NCBI GenBank assembly: GCA_016177265.1
Contig: JACOVP010000056.1
Span: 1-19,859, forward strand
DNA length: 19,859 bases
Origin: Candidatus Woesearchaeota archaeon
GTDB lineage: Archaea; Nanobdellota; Nanobdellia; SCGC-AAA011-G17; UBA489
Reading direction: 5' to 3'
Part shown: positions 1 to 7,189 of the stretch, in pieces
Numbering within the stretch: the first letter of the stretch is position 1
How the letters are laid out: each line of letters opens with the position of its first letter
Notes under the pieces: generated by a model
Databases searched by the model: none
Told to the model about the DNA's origin: nothing
What the model saw: the letters and a program-made list of their open reading frames with translations, nothing else
Made by a program: the position numbers and the translations under genes

Positions 1-212
1 AGCGGCGGCAACGTTTTCACCAGCTGGTTCATAGCTATGCCTACGTCTATCATAGCTCTGCTGAACGCCTCTTTCACCTGTAACCGTTCTTGCTCCAGGT
101 GCTGGACCTTTTCTATAGTCTGCAGAAATTCTGACGAATGCAAGGCAGATTCCAGTAATGCTTTCCGTAATCCTTTTGGTTGATCTAGCCGAATATGAAT
201 TTCTTCATCCAT
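1..212 (-). CDS. Partial hypothetical helical protein, third gene of minus-strand cluster
   Basis: The frame opens with ATG at 212-210 and stays open to the window edge, giving about 70 residues beginning MDEEIHIRLDQPKGLRKA; the C-terminus lies outside. The visible part is charged, rich in Glu, Gln, Leu and Lys, and looks helical, with a possible coiled coil around residues 30-50. There is no signal peptide or membrane segment. It starts 2 bases after the stop codon of the upstream 235-codon gene, so the two are almost certainly co-transcribed and translationally coupled. I do not recognise the family. Its place behind a membrane protein and a proline-rich coiled-coil protein suggests a cytoplasmic partner of that pair, which is inference from context. 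The ATG at 208-206 is not in this frame. Confidence 0.6.
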   Translation of the reverse strand, partial: MDEEIHIRLDQPKGLRKALLESALHSSEFLQTIEKVQHLEQERLQVKEAFSRAMIDVGIAMNQLVKTLPP

Positions 213-214
213 GA

Positions 215-922
215 TTACACTTCAAATAATGTTTTATCTATAGCCAATAATTTGTCTTTCACTGTTGCCAGCATCGTATGCGCATTGGTGATTTCAGTTG
301 CTTCTTTATTCCGTAAATCCTCTAATTTCGCTAATGCGATTTCTGCCTCCTTCACTTTCTGCTTCAAGAGTTCTAAGTTGGACATCGCTTCCCGATACTG
401 TCCTATCTTAATGAATAAAGGCTTGTCCTCAACACTCATCGTTCCAGGTTGCTGTACTGCTGACAAAGAGATGGAGGGTCGTGCTACAGGTGGCTGCTGT
501 ACTTCAGGACGTTGCATGGATTGCTCAACTCGTTGCCACGGAAATGCCTGCTCTTGTGCCACAGCTACACGCTCAGGATACTGCGCAGGTTTGCGGAGAA
601 ATGCAGGTTCGCGTACAGGAATCTCAACAGATGTTGCGCATGCCAGAGGTGGTGGTTGCACTGGTGGCGATCGGAGTCGTACTGGTTCAAGCCGTGCTGC
701 TGCCTCCGGCATTGGTCTTGGTTCTTCTGCAGGACGTGGATAAGGAGAGGGTACTGGTGGTGGAGAGATAGTTACCGGTTCATGGCTAAGGTCAGGAAAT
801 TCAGGAAGTCGAGGCTCTTGCTGGAATTCAGGTTCATATCGTGGTTGTTGACCAGAAGGCGCTAGAAAACGTGGCACTGGTGGTAATGGTTGTTGTGGTT
901 TTTTTCTGCTAAAGAGTCCCAT
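215..922 (-). CDS. Proline-rich protein with C-terminal coiled coil, unknown function
   Basis: The product has 235 residues. It opens MGLFSRKKPQQ, a short basic N-terminus. Residues about 10-160 are low-complexity, rich in Pro, Gln, Glu and Arg, and probably disordered. From about residue 165 (DKPLFIKIGQYREAM) to the end (IDKTLFEV) it becomes a compact helical, coiled-coil-like domain of about 70 residues. That domain resembles one I associate with uncharacterised Woesearchaeota proteins, from memory only. No membrane segment or enzyme motif is visible. The ATG at 922 has a TATA-like element about 29 bases upstream and a G-rich stretch (GGGGG) just before it. The layout suggests an adaptor with a flexible linker and an oligomerising tail; no function can be assigned. 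Confidence 0.75.
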   Translation of the reverse strand: MGLFSRKKPQQPLPPVPRFLAPSGQQPRYEPEFQQEPRLPEFPDLSHEPVTISPPPVPSPYPRPAEEPRPMPEAAARLEPVRLRSPPVQPPPLACATSVEIPVREPAFLRKPAQYPERVAVAQEQAFPWQRVEQSMQRPEVQQPPVARPSISLSAVQQPGTMSVEDKPLFIKIGQYREAMSNLELLKQKVKEAEIALAKLEDLRNKEATEITNAHTMLATVKDKLLAIDKTLFEV

Positions 923-945
923 AGGATCCCCCTTGTATCTCTTTC

Positions 946-955
946 TTTTTAAATC
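946..955 (-). promoter_or_regulatory. TATA-like box for the 235-residue gene
   Basis: On the minus strand this reads GATTTAAAAA, centred about 29 bases before the ATG at 922. The gene may have its own promoter as well as read-through from the 404-residue gene, whose stop is at 998. Confidence 0.45.
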
Positions 956-997
956 TTCTTAAATGTTTCTTTGTTATTGGTGAGTGGTTAGGGAAAA

Positions 998-2212
998 TCA
1001 AGGAAAAAAGCGATGTTTTGCACGTTTCATACCGCTGGTAGGTCGCTTCCCTTCAAGGAGCAGTCGTAATTTTGCTAGCTCTCGGTCAAGATGTTGAATC
1101 TGCTCTTTCTGCAGGGTCATTTTTGCTGGTTCCCACACCTGAACGAGAGGAGGTTGTTGCTTCTCTTCTTGTGCATACATTCCACGAACCTCACGCGCAA
1201 CACTGTACGCATCACGCAACTCCTTCAACTGGTCATGCAACGCAGTCACGACACGCAGTAAACGAGGTTTATTTTCCTCTGTGACCTTAGGATACAAATC
1301 CAAAGCTAAATGATACAATGCTGGATAGTGCTGTTCTGCCTCAGTAAATTTTTTCAGCGCAAGTAGGTCACAAAGGGATTGTGAGATCTCATTAAACCTG
1401 ATGAGGGATTTATTGAGGGATGATGAAAGAATTTGTTGCTGGTCTGCTCTCTGCTGGGAGATGATGATAGGCTGTCGTTTCGGTTGTTCCACGGTTTTTG
1501 CAGGAGCAGGTTGTGGGGCGGCTTGGAGACGAACACTTGGTGTTGGTACATCTTTAGGTATTTTTTTGAGGTAGGCGGGTGGTGGTTTAATGTACCGAAT
1601 CTCAATCTCTTTCTCTCCTGGCAAGAGTCGCATAAACTCACGTGATGATGTCTGTCGTCGGTAAGCCAGTGCTCTATACAGATCAACTCTCCCCCAAATG
1701 AATAAGATGCTAATGCCCATGAACAAAAGCAACAATGCTAGCCAATAGTTGGGTTTGGTTGCTGGAAGAGAAACAGCAGTTGTTCCTGGAGTGGGAAATT
1801 GCACAGAAAATGATGGTTGCTCTTCTTTGACGCAAAGAGTGGTTGCTGCGCTATCACCCACAGAGATGTCCAGGCAGGATCCTTTTACTTCTGCAGCGAC
1901 CTGCTGTTTTCCAGGAGTAGAATCACAAGGCGCTTGTTGCAACAAGGGGCCTATAATAGCAAAATCTTCTGGTTTCAAGCCACGTTGGAGCCAGCACACC
2001 GTCTTGGGATCAACTGCTACTGGCGGTGGTAGCTTAGGTTTTGGCTGATCACCAATCACTACTTTAGTGCTGTCAGGTTTTCCCACCTGAATAACCTCAC
2101 CTGTAAGATACTTTTCAGAGAGGGGTGCTTGCAGCGAGAACAGAAGAAGGAAACCGCCAACTATGGTAGCAATCAAAAGAGCATCGCGCGTCAATTTGCG
2201 AACACGGTACAT
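998..2212 (-). CDS. Two-pass membrane protein with extracytoplasmic four-Cys domain and helical C-terminus
   Basis: The product has 404 residues when started at the ATG at 2212 (MYRVRKLTRD). The open frame reaches a TTG at 2230, but the inner ATG has the Shine-Dalgarno-like AGAGGT seven bases upstream. TM1 spans about residues 11-27. An extracytoplasmic segment follows (28-154) with four cysteines (C73, C96, C113, C127) that could form two disulfides. TM2 spans about 156-173. After a proline-rich linker (210-260), a helical domain of about 140 residues reaches the end; it is rich in Leu, Glu and Lys and resembles TPR-like or coiled-coil helices. I do not recognise a named family. It is first in a three-gene cluster and could anchor the two soluble coiled-coil proteins that follow, which is inference. 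Confidence 0.75.
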   Translation of the reverse strand: MYRVRKLTRDALLIATIVGGFLLLFSLQAPLSEKYLTGEVIQVGKPDSTKVVIGDQPKPKLPPPVAVDPKTVCWLQRGLKPEDFAIIGPLLQQAPCDSTPGKQQVAAEVKGSCLDISVGDSAATTLCVKEEQPSFSVQFPTPGTTAVSLPATKPNYWLALLLLFMGISILFIWGRVDLYRALAYRRQTSSREFMRLLPGEKEIEIRYIKPPPAYLKKIPKDVPTPSVRLQAAPQPAPAKTVEQPKRQPIIISQQRADQQQILSSSLNKSLIRFNEISQSLCDLLALKKFTEAEQHYPALYHLALDLYPKVTEENKPRLLRVVTALHDQLKELRDAYSVAREVRGMYAQEEKQQPPLVQVWEPAKMTLQKEQIQHLDRELAKLRLLLEGKRPTSGMKRAKHRFFP

Positions 2213-2263
2213 GCCATTAACCTCTTGCAAACCCTAACAGCCATCCATTCTGCAAGGAGAGAT

Positions 2264-2276
2264 CTTACTTAAAGAT
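2264..2276 (-). promoter_or_regulatory. TATA-like box for the membrane-protein cluster
   Basis: On the minus strand it reads ATCTTTAAGTAAG. Its position predicts transcription starting near 2245, leaving a leader of roughly 30 bases before the ATG at 2212, enough room for the AGAGGT ribosome-binding site. Confidence 0.5.
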
Positions 2277-2329
2277 TATGGTAAGGGAAAAACACTGGAA
2301 ACCCTGGAGAAAAGCCTTGGAATGAGAAA

Positions 2330-2340
2330 GGTATATAAAC
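2330..2340 (+). promoter_or_regulatory. TATA box for the TFE gene
   Basis: GGTATATAAAC is centred 28 bases before the ATG at 2363, so the transcript should be leaderless or nearly so. Confidence 0.7.
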
Positions 2341-2362
2341 CAGGCCCTAGAAAACTACCTCC

Positions 2363-3034
2363 ATGCGCCTCCCACAACCCTTGATTGAGGAATTGGTCAA
2401 AGAGGTTGCAGGAGAGGACGTTCTCCCTTTACTGAGGCTGATTCTCGACAAAGAGAATGTCTCTGAATTCAAGATTGCAGACAAGCTGGGAGCCACAGTC
2501 AACCAGGTCCGTAACATGCTCTATCGCTTGAATGAGCATAATCTCGTGTCCTTCACCAGGAAAAAAGACAAGCAGAAAGGCTGGTACATCTACTTCTGGA
2601 CCTTTAATACGTTCAATGCCCGTGCTCTTATTATCGAGCGAAAGCAAAAGAAAATTGCAGCGTTGAAGAAAATAATAAGCGAGGAAAATGCGACAGGCAT
2701 ATTTGTCTGTCCTAACAGGTGTATTCGCGTGAATGCAGAACAGGCATTAGAGCTGGAGTACAAATGCCCACGATGCAATAGTCTGCTCAAAGAGGAGGAT
2801 ACTCGGCAAGTCGTGGAAAAAACCAAGCAGCAGATAGAAAAGTTGCGTGCAGAATTGAACGAAGCGCTTGCCTCAGAAGAAGAGCGCAGAGAAGGGCCAA
2901 AACTCAGGCAGCAAGAAAAGCCCAGGAAGAAAGTCCAGAAGAAACCTCAAAAGAAAGTGCTCAAGAAGAAAAAAAGACTCAAGAAAAAAGCCAAGCCCAA
3001 GAAAAAACGCCGTCCTCATGCTAGAAGAAGGTAG
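2363..3034 (+). CDS. tfe: Transcription initiation factor E alpha subunit (TFE)
   Basis: This 223-residue protein is the archaeal homologue of the TFIIE large subunit. It assists promoter opening and stabilises the pre-initiation complex with RNA polymerase, TBP and TFB. Residues 1-90 form the winged helix typical of the family (VSEFKIADKLGATVNQVRNM, then YIYFWTFN). A zinc ribbon follows, with C116 and C120 (CPNRC) and C135 and C138 (CPRC). The first pair is spaced C-x3-C rather than C-x2-C. From about residue 150 there is a coiled segment. Residues 187-223 form a very Lys/Arg-rich tail beyond the usual family end, which may bind nucleic acid (inference). Its last 14 bases overlap the convergent M50 protease gene. 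Confidence 0.92.
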   Translation: MRLPQPLIEELVKEVAGEDVLPLLRLILDKENVSEFKIADKLGATVNQVRNMLYRLNEHNLVSFTRKKDKQKGWYIYFWTFNTFNARALIIERKQKKIAALKKIISEENATGIFVCPNRCIRVNAEQALELEYKCPRCNSLLKEEDTRQVVEKTKQQIEKLRAELNEALASEEERREGPKLRQQEKPRKKVQKKPQKKVLKKKKRLKKKAKPKKKRRPHARRR

Positions 3035-3584
3035 CTAGCAATCCGGACACGACACCAAAGCCGTCAAACGGCGGTATAGGAATCATGTTGAACAGGAACA
3101 AAAACAAGTTAATCTGCTTGGTCGCATGCCATAAGAATTTCTGACGATAGGTTAATCGTGGGGCATGATGCAGGAAGTACCATGCAATGCCAAACAACAA
3201 TAAATTTATCCCTGGTCCGACAAACGCCGTGATCGCTCGCTCCAAGGGAGATGCTCCTTGAATTGCAACAAACCCCGGAACAAAGATGATGAAGGGGGAC
3301 TGAATCAGCCGCAAGAAGATCCCTAGTCCCAAACCAAAATAGGATGCATGGAACGTTGCCAATAACCCAAAGAACATCGCGACAAACTTATGTGCTAATT
3401 CATGCAGGACAATAGCTGGTGCCGTAATCAAGATGGCGAACTGAAAGCCCTTCCAGTCAAACCCTTGATGCTGAAAAAACTCATCAGTAGGTCTCGGTAG
3501 CCTGACAAACCCCATGAAGATATAACCTAATCCAACAACCATAATGGCTAAGTCGAGAAGCTCTTGGAATGTGAACAAAACCAT
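3021..3584 (-). CDS. Site-2-protease-like M50 membrane zinc metalloprotease
   Basis: The product is a 187-residue multi-spanning membrane protein. The zinc-binding motif HELAH is at residues 61-65 within a hydrophobic helix (APAIVLHELAHKFVAMFFG). The second catalytic signature, NMIPIPPFDG, is at 166-175, with D174 the likely third zinc ligand. Both match the M50 (S2P/RseP/SpoIVFB) family, which cleaves membrane-embedded substrates. About four to five hydrophobic segments are visible. The protein ends only about 12 residues after the DG motif, so it is a minimal core without PDZ or CBS domains. It overlaps the 3' end of the TFE gene by 14 bases on the opposite strand. The substrate is unknown. 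Confidence 0.88.
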   Translation of the reverse strand: MVLFTFQELLDLAIMVVGLGYIFMGFVRLPRPTDEFFQHQGFDWKGFQFAILITAPAIVLHELAHKFVAMFFGLLATFHASYFGLGLGIFLRLIQSPFIIFVPGFVAIQGASPLERAITAFVGPGINLLLFGIAWYFLHHAPRLTYRQKFLWHATKQINLFLFLFNMIPIPPFDGFGVVSGLLATFF

Positions 3585-3605
3585 AGGTAAGGAAAGAAGA
3601 TACGC

Positions 3606-3616
3606 ACTTTAAATAG
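3606..3616 (-). promoter_or_regulatory. TATA box for the M50 protease gene
   Basis: The minus strand reads CTATTTAAAGT, centred about 27 bases before the ATG at 3584. It shares an intergenic region of about 85 bases with the divergent Nre promoter but is a separate site. Confidence 0.6.
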
Positions 3617-3638
3617 CTTTCTCAAACTGCTAACGAAT

Positions 3639-3649
3639 CTTTATAAAAG
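3639..3649 (+). promoter_or_regulatory. TATA box for the Nre gene
   Basis: CTTTATAAAAG is centred 26 bases before the ATG at 3670. This selects 3670 over the out-of-frame ATGs at 3662 and 3666 and implies a leaderless mRNA. Confidence 0.65.
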
Positions 3650-3669
3650 CAAATATCTTCTATGAATGA

Positions 3670-4893
3670 ATGCAAAGCAACGACGTAGTGTACAGAAAAA
3701 AAGCCCCTCATTTCTCAGAGATCCAAGCCATCATGTTCAAAAAAGTTAATAAAATCACAGACAACTTCTTCGGTAATTCACCCCCCCAAATCTTCATTGG
3801 CAGTAAATTGAAGTATCCTAAGGTCAACGTTGGTATTTTATCGCCGCCAGAAAAAGTAGAGGATGCATGGTTGTACAGCGCAGAGCAGTATTGGGCAGAA
3901 CAGAACATCGATATTAACACCATTGTCCAATTACGCTCGAATTTAATCAATTCCCGTTTTCCTACAACAGTGGAGCAGGCAAGGAGTTCATCCAAGTTCC
4001 TCGATATTGCACAGGAAATTGGCATAGCAAAAAAACCTATTGACGTAGAAATAGAGCTCAAGAAAAAAATTGCCCTCCAGTTTGATACTGATAAGATGAC
4101 CATGCCCATGGGTCCTAGAGCTCCGCTCAAAAATGTGAGGGTGGCAGAAAATGTACCCGTAGACATCCATGTGGAAAAAGTGATGGGTGACACAGATTTG
4201 AAAGCTGCAGATGCTCTTTCCTATCTTTACCAACGAGAGTTTCCCGATAATGTGCTCCATCAATTATTGAGTGTTGGAGTTCTCGGTGTCAAAAAAAGCA
4301 GAAAACTCGTTCCTACAAGATGGTCTATTACAGCAGTCGATGATACACTCGGCAAGCAAATCAAACAGGAAATCCGTGATTATCCACAAATCGATCAGTA
4401 TCAACTCTACTTTGGCAACCATTTAGGCAATTACTACTTCGCTTTATTATTTCCTGATAACTTCCGTTATGAACTGTTTGAATATTTTGTCCCAGGTTCT
4501 GCATGGAATCCTTCTGATCAATGGAAAGCAGCAACCGATTTTGAAGATTACTGGGGCAGGACACAGTATGCTTTTGGCACAGCTGGCGGGTATTATGCAT
4601 CTCGCATTGCTGTTCTAGAAAAATTAAAAGGCATGAAACGGCAGGCATCTGCTTTAGTTATCCGTTTCGAGTTACCAGAGTATTGGGCAAGCTTGGGTGT
4701 GTGGGTTTGTAGGGCCTCCTGTAGAAAAACCATGACTAATCCACCAATGGTATTTCACGATAGGGAAACTATGATAGAATATGTGAAAAAAATAGCCAGA
4801 GAACGTTTCAATTTCGATTTGACAAAAACATTAGCTATGAGTAAATTATTGCAATCAACCAAGACACAAAGAAAATTGACGCACTTCTTTTAA
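3670..4893 (+). CDS. Nre family archaeal DNA repair protein with C-terminal PIP box
   Basis: The 407 residues match the archaeal Nre family. Recognisable segments are FIGSKLKYPKVNVGILSPP (residues about 42-60), LRSNLINSRF, the MGPRAPLKN segment, the VEKVMGDTDLKA segment, GVKKSRKLVPTRWSITAVDD, and YFGNHLGNYYFALLFP. Haloferax NreA works with UvrABC and PCNA in repairing mitomycin C damage (established for the family). The last eight residues, QRKLTHFF (400-407), fit the PCNA-interacting pattern Q-x-x-L-x-x-F-F. The cysteine cluster I expect at the N-terminus of many Nre proteins is absent: the first 40 residues contain no Cys. C-terminal cysteines occur near residue 350 (VWVCRASCRK). It is separated by one base from the convergent 60-residue gene. 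Confidence 0.88.
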   Translation: MQSNDVVYRKKAPHFSEIQAIMFKKVNKITDNFFGNSPPQIFIGSKLKYPKVNVGILSPPEKVEDAWLYSAEQYWAEQNIDINTIVQLRSNLINSRFPTTVEQARSSSKFLDIAQEIGIAKKPIDVEIELKKKIALQFDTDKMTMPMGPRAPLKNVRVAENVPVDIHVEKVMGDTDLKAADALSYLYQREFPDNVLHQLLSVGVLGVKKSRKLVPTRWSITAVDDTLGKQIKQEIRDYPQIDQYQLYFGNHLGNYYFALLFPDNFRYELFEYFVPGSAWNPSDQWKAATDFEDYWGRTQYAFGTAGGYYASRIAVLEKLKGMKRQASALVIRFELPEYWASLGVWVCRASCRKTMTNPPMVFHDRETMIEYVKKIARERFNFDLTKTLAMSKLLQSTKTQRKLTHFF

Positions 4894-4894
4894 A

Positions 4895-5077
4895 TTATTC
4901 CTTAAGCTCGCTAATCCCCAAGAACAACAATCCTAATCCAATGAAGAACAACCCAAACACAATCCCTCCCCGCAACAGCGAGATGGTAGCTTTCAACCAA
5001 CTGGGAACCGTCAATAAGTAGATTGTCACCACCCACAGTAATAACGCAATCACGATCTGCAGTAAACCTTTCATCAT
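4895..5077 (-). CDS. Small two-pass membrane protein
   Basis: The product has 60 residues and begins MMKGLLQIVIALLLWVV. Two hydrophobic helices (about 5-23 and 36-55) are joined by a short basic loop (SWLKATISLLRGG) and end in ISELKE. The composition and a TATA-like element upstream support a real gene. It converges on the Nre gene with a single base between stop codons. The family is not recognised and no functional motif is visible. Confidence 0.65.
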   Translation of the reverse strand: MMKGLLQIVIALLLWVVTIYLLTVPSWLKATISLLRGGIVFGLFFIGLGLLFLGISELKE

Positions 5078-5112
5078 GTATAAACCCCTATTGCTCTTGC
5101 TATGCCAAAAAT

Positions 5113-5124
5113 GATTTAAAAAGA
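5113..5124 (-). promoter_or_regulatory. TATA-like box for the 60-residue membrane protein
   Basis: The minus strand reads TCTTTTTAAATC, about 41 bases before the ATG at 5077, allowing a leader of about 15 bases. Confidence 0.45.
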
Positions 5125-5187
5125 TAGTTGTGCTGGAGTAGGGAAGAGTTTTAACTCCTAAGTTTGAGTGAAAAAAGGAGGAGAAAT

Positions 5188-5200
5188 GTTTTTATAGTAA
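5188..5200 (+). promoter_or_regulatory. TATA box for the 311-residue gene
   Basis: GTTTTTATAGTAA is centred 25 bases before the ATG at 5219, a leaderless arrangement. Confidence 0.6.
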
Positions 5201-5218
5201 GAAAGAAATAAACAAAAA

Positions 5219-6154
5219 ATGGCGGGCAATTCTTGGAGTCAAGTGTTTGAAAGAATACAAAAGAGAGAAATAACCAATATAGAGCAGATAGTTGATATAT
5301 TAAATACAAAACGCAGAGCTACAAATTCCAGTCAAATCCTGGTTATTAAAAAAGATGAAAGAATTCATGGTTGCCCAGGGATAGTTGCTCCACGATCAAT
5401 AGAACCAATATTTTTTGGTATAGACACAGATATGGAGTTAGGATTCAGCGAGGGAGATTTTACTTTTGACAAGCAACGAGGAGATTTAATTATTCCCACC
5501 CCACAATATGCACAAAAACTCCATCATGATGCTTGGCGTCTCGTTAACGGGAATATAACTGTTAGTTGTTTTTATCTTTCAGGACTAGGAAACGAAATAG
5601 AATATCGACAGTCATCTACTCCAACAGAGAATCTTTCTTTCCAACAAGCACTTATGATTCATATGGGAAGTGAAGTGCCTGCCTATTTTAGGGGAGTTTT
5701 TAGAGGAGCTAATCGACTAGATGTATCATACGTAGACGTACTAAAGCTTTTAGGACAAGAAGCACCAGAAGATTTTAAGAAACAATACCAGAAAGAAACA
5801 TATGAGAAAAAAAGGGAACTAGTAAACAGGCTAGAAATACTTACAGCAGAAGAAGCAAAACTGACAGAAAGGATAAAATTTATTTACGACTCTATAAAAT
5901 CTGGAGGCTACATGGAGGGAGGAGCACTTTCCATAGTAGAAACTGAAGACGATGCTAAAGTTGCCTCAATCGGTCCACGAAGGAAGTTAAAGGAAATTCA
6001 GGGCACCATAGAATGCTGTTTGAAAGAAACGATTGCTTTAGAAATGCATACAACACCATTAATCATACCAGGCAGTAAACCAGGCATCACCATCAATGTT
6101 CCCGTCTACATTGCTCAACTAGCTGGAAAATATGAAATAGCCCTTCCAAAATAA
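5219..6154 (+). CDS. Hypothetical protein, 311 residues, with central coiled coil
   Basis: The start at 5219 is fixed by a TATA box 25 bases upstream. The product is soluble, with no signal peptide or membrane segment. Residues 1-180 look mixed alpha/beta (QILVIKKDERIHGCPGIVAP; FFGIDTDMELGFSEGDFTF). Residues about 185-225 are Glu/Lys-rich and likely coiled coil (KKRELVNRLEILTAEEAKL). The C-terminus contains a Gly/Pro-containing beta-like segment (TTPLIIPGSKPGITINVPVY). I recognise no family and no catalytic motif. Codon use is noticeably A/T-rich, with many ATA and AGA codons compared with the neighbouring Nre and L15e genes. That could mean low expression or a later acquisition. It is a single gene under its own promoter. 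Confidence 0.75.
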   Translation: MAGNSWSQVFERIQKREITNIEQIVDILNTKRRATNSSQILVIKKDERIHGCPGIVAPRSIEPIFFGIDTDMELGFSEGDFTFDKQRGDLIIPTPQYAQKLHHDAWRLVNGNITVSCFYLSGLGNEIEYRQSSTPTENLSFQQALMIHMGSEVPAYFRGVFRGANRLDVSYVDVLKLLGQEAPEDFKKQYQKETYEKKRELVNRLEILTAEEAKLTERIKFIYDSIKSGGYMEGGALSIVETEDDAKVASIGPRRKLKEIQGTIECCLKETIALEMHTTPLIIPGSKPGITINVPVYIAQLAGKYEIALPK

Positions 6155-6185
6155 CTCCTGCTTTTAAGTGAATTTTTTGAAGAAA

Positions 6186-6196
6186 CCTTTATATGG
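6186..6196 (+). promoter_or_regulatory. TATA box for the 100-residue gene; decides the start
   Basis: CCTTTATATGG lies across the upstream ATG at 6193. Transcription would begin near 6216, so translation from 6193 is not possible and the ATG at 6235 is the first usable start. Confidence 0.6.
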
Positions 6197-6234
6197 TAAA
6201 AGGACCTACAAAATCACATCGTTCTCACTCTCCT

Positions 6235-6537
6235 ATGACAGATACCCCTCCAGAAGAAAAGCAAGGCATACAGGAAGTAAAAAGCCTATTAGCAAAGCGG
6301 CTAGCAGAATTAGCGCAAGGTGACTTAGCGCAACAAATAGCCAAAGCTCTTCAGTTGATCATCATAGACGATGAAGCCTTTGAACCCAATAAAGAGATGA
6401 TCTACCAAGCTTTAGTTGCAGGATATGATAGAGAGAGAATCAAAGCCATTCCTTGTTTTGCTACCTATGAGCCTCCAAAAAATAATCTTCTAGGAAAATT
6501 ATTAGGTGGAGAAAAACCACCCCAGAAAACCTTATAA
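6235..6537 (+). CDS. Hypothetical small protein, 100 residues
   Basis: The open frame extends up to 6193, but that ATG sits inside the TATA box, so the ATG at 6235 (MTDTPPEEKQGIQEVKSLL) is preferred. The protein is acidic and helical to about residue 75, with a pattern of short helices (LAKRLAELAQGDLAQQIAKA; DEAFEPNKEMIYQALVAGYD). It ends in a Gly/Pro/Lys tail (NNLLGKLLGGEKPPQKTL). It contains one Cys and no membrane segment. The family is not recognised. Its stop codon lies inside the TATA box of rpl15e. Confidence 0.65.
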   Translation: MTDTPPEEKQGIQEVKSLLAKRLAELAQGDLAQQIAKALQLIIIDDEAFEPNKEMIYQALVAGYDRERIKAIPCFATYEPPKNNLLGKLLGGEKPPQKTL

Positions 6538-6540
6538 ACC
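6529..6540 (+). promoter_or_regulatory. TATA box of rpl15e overlapping the upstream stop codon
   Basis: ACCTTATAAACC contains the TAA stop (6535-6537) of the preceding gene. Transcription is predicted near 6560, giving a leader of about 65 bases, the longest in the window before a first gene. Confidence 0.6.
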
Positions 6541-6559
6541 ATCATCCAAAGCTCTTCTT

Positions 6560-6625
6560 CTACCTGTGGATGTGGGGAGTTGCTTCCCTGAACACAAAAT
6601 CATCAACAATAATGGAAGCTGAACC
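6560..6625 (+). promoter_or_regulatory. Predicted untranslated leader of rpl15e with small hairpin
   Basis: GGGGAG (6574-6579) can pair with CTTCCC (6583-6588) around a three-base loop, with one G-U pair. An ATG at 6612 opens a 18-codon out-of-frame reading frame that overlaps the rpl15e start and ends at 6668. Both features could be chance. Confidence 0.25.
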
Positions 6626-7189
6626 ATGGGATTATATCAACATCTCAGACAGACCTGGCAAACCTTAGACCCGCAGATAATGCGAGAACGTCTTATCAAG
6701 TGGCGTCGTGAACCAGCCATTCTTCGTATTGACTATCCAACGCGGTTAGATAGAGCTCGCTCCCTCGGGTATAAAGCGAAACAAGGCTTCGTCCTCGTCC
6801 GTGTTCGCCTTCCCCGTGGTGGTCGTCAACGAGAAAAATTTAGAGCAGGCCGTAAAAGCAGATCTTACGGCAGACGAAAAATTGTCAATCTCTCCTATCA
6901 GACAGTAGCAGAACAAAGAGCCAATAAAAGATATGTGAACTGTGAAGTCCTCAATAGTTACTATGTTGCCCAAGATGGTATGTATGATTGGTATGAAATC
7001 ATTTTGATTGATCGTGCACACCAACAAATCCTAGCACATCCTGTTCTAAGGAATATTGCTGCACAGCGTGGCCGTGTCTATCGTGGTTTAACCTCTTCAG
7101 GAAAGAAGAGCCGTGGCTTGTTGAGAAAAGGAAAGGGCGCAGAGAAAATACGTCCTAGTCTCCGTGCTCATAAGGGTTTGGCGCATTAA
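6626..7189 (+). CDS. rpl15e: 50S ribosomal protein L15e
   Basis: This 187-residue protein matches archaeal/eukaryotic eL15 throughout. It has the signature WERLIKWRREPAI-type segment (here RERLIKWRREPAILRIDYP, residues 20-38). RLDRARSLGYKAKQGFVLVR and RLPRGGRQREKFRAGRKS follow. The C-terminal basic region is RGLTSSGKKSRGLLRKGKG. It is a core large-subunit protein that binds 23S rRNA. Its stop codon directly abuts the stop of the convergent ABC ATPase gene, with no bases between. The start follows family length and homology; there is only a weak purine-rich sequence (GGAAG) in front. Confidence 0.95.
   Translation: MGLYQHLRQTWQTLDPQIMRERLIKWRREPAILRIDYPTRLDRARSLGYKAKQGFVLVRVRLPRGGRQREKFRAGRKSRSYGRRKIVNLSYQTVAEQRANKRYVNCEVLNSYYVAQDGMYDWYEIILIDRAHQQILAHPVLRNIAAQRGRVYRGLTSSGKKSRGLLRKGKGAEKIRPSLRAHKGLAH

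Noticed and set aside
195..865. Plus-strand frames opposite the proline-rich gene
   Set aside because: They are Cys/Trp/Gly-rich antisense shadows of Pro/Gln codons with no promoter.
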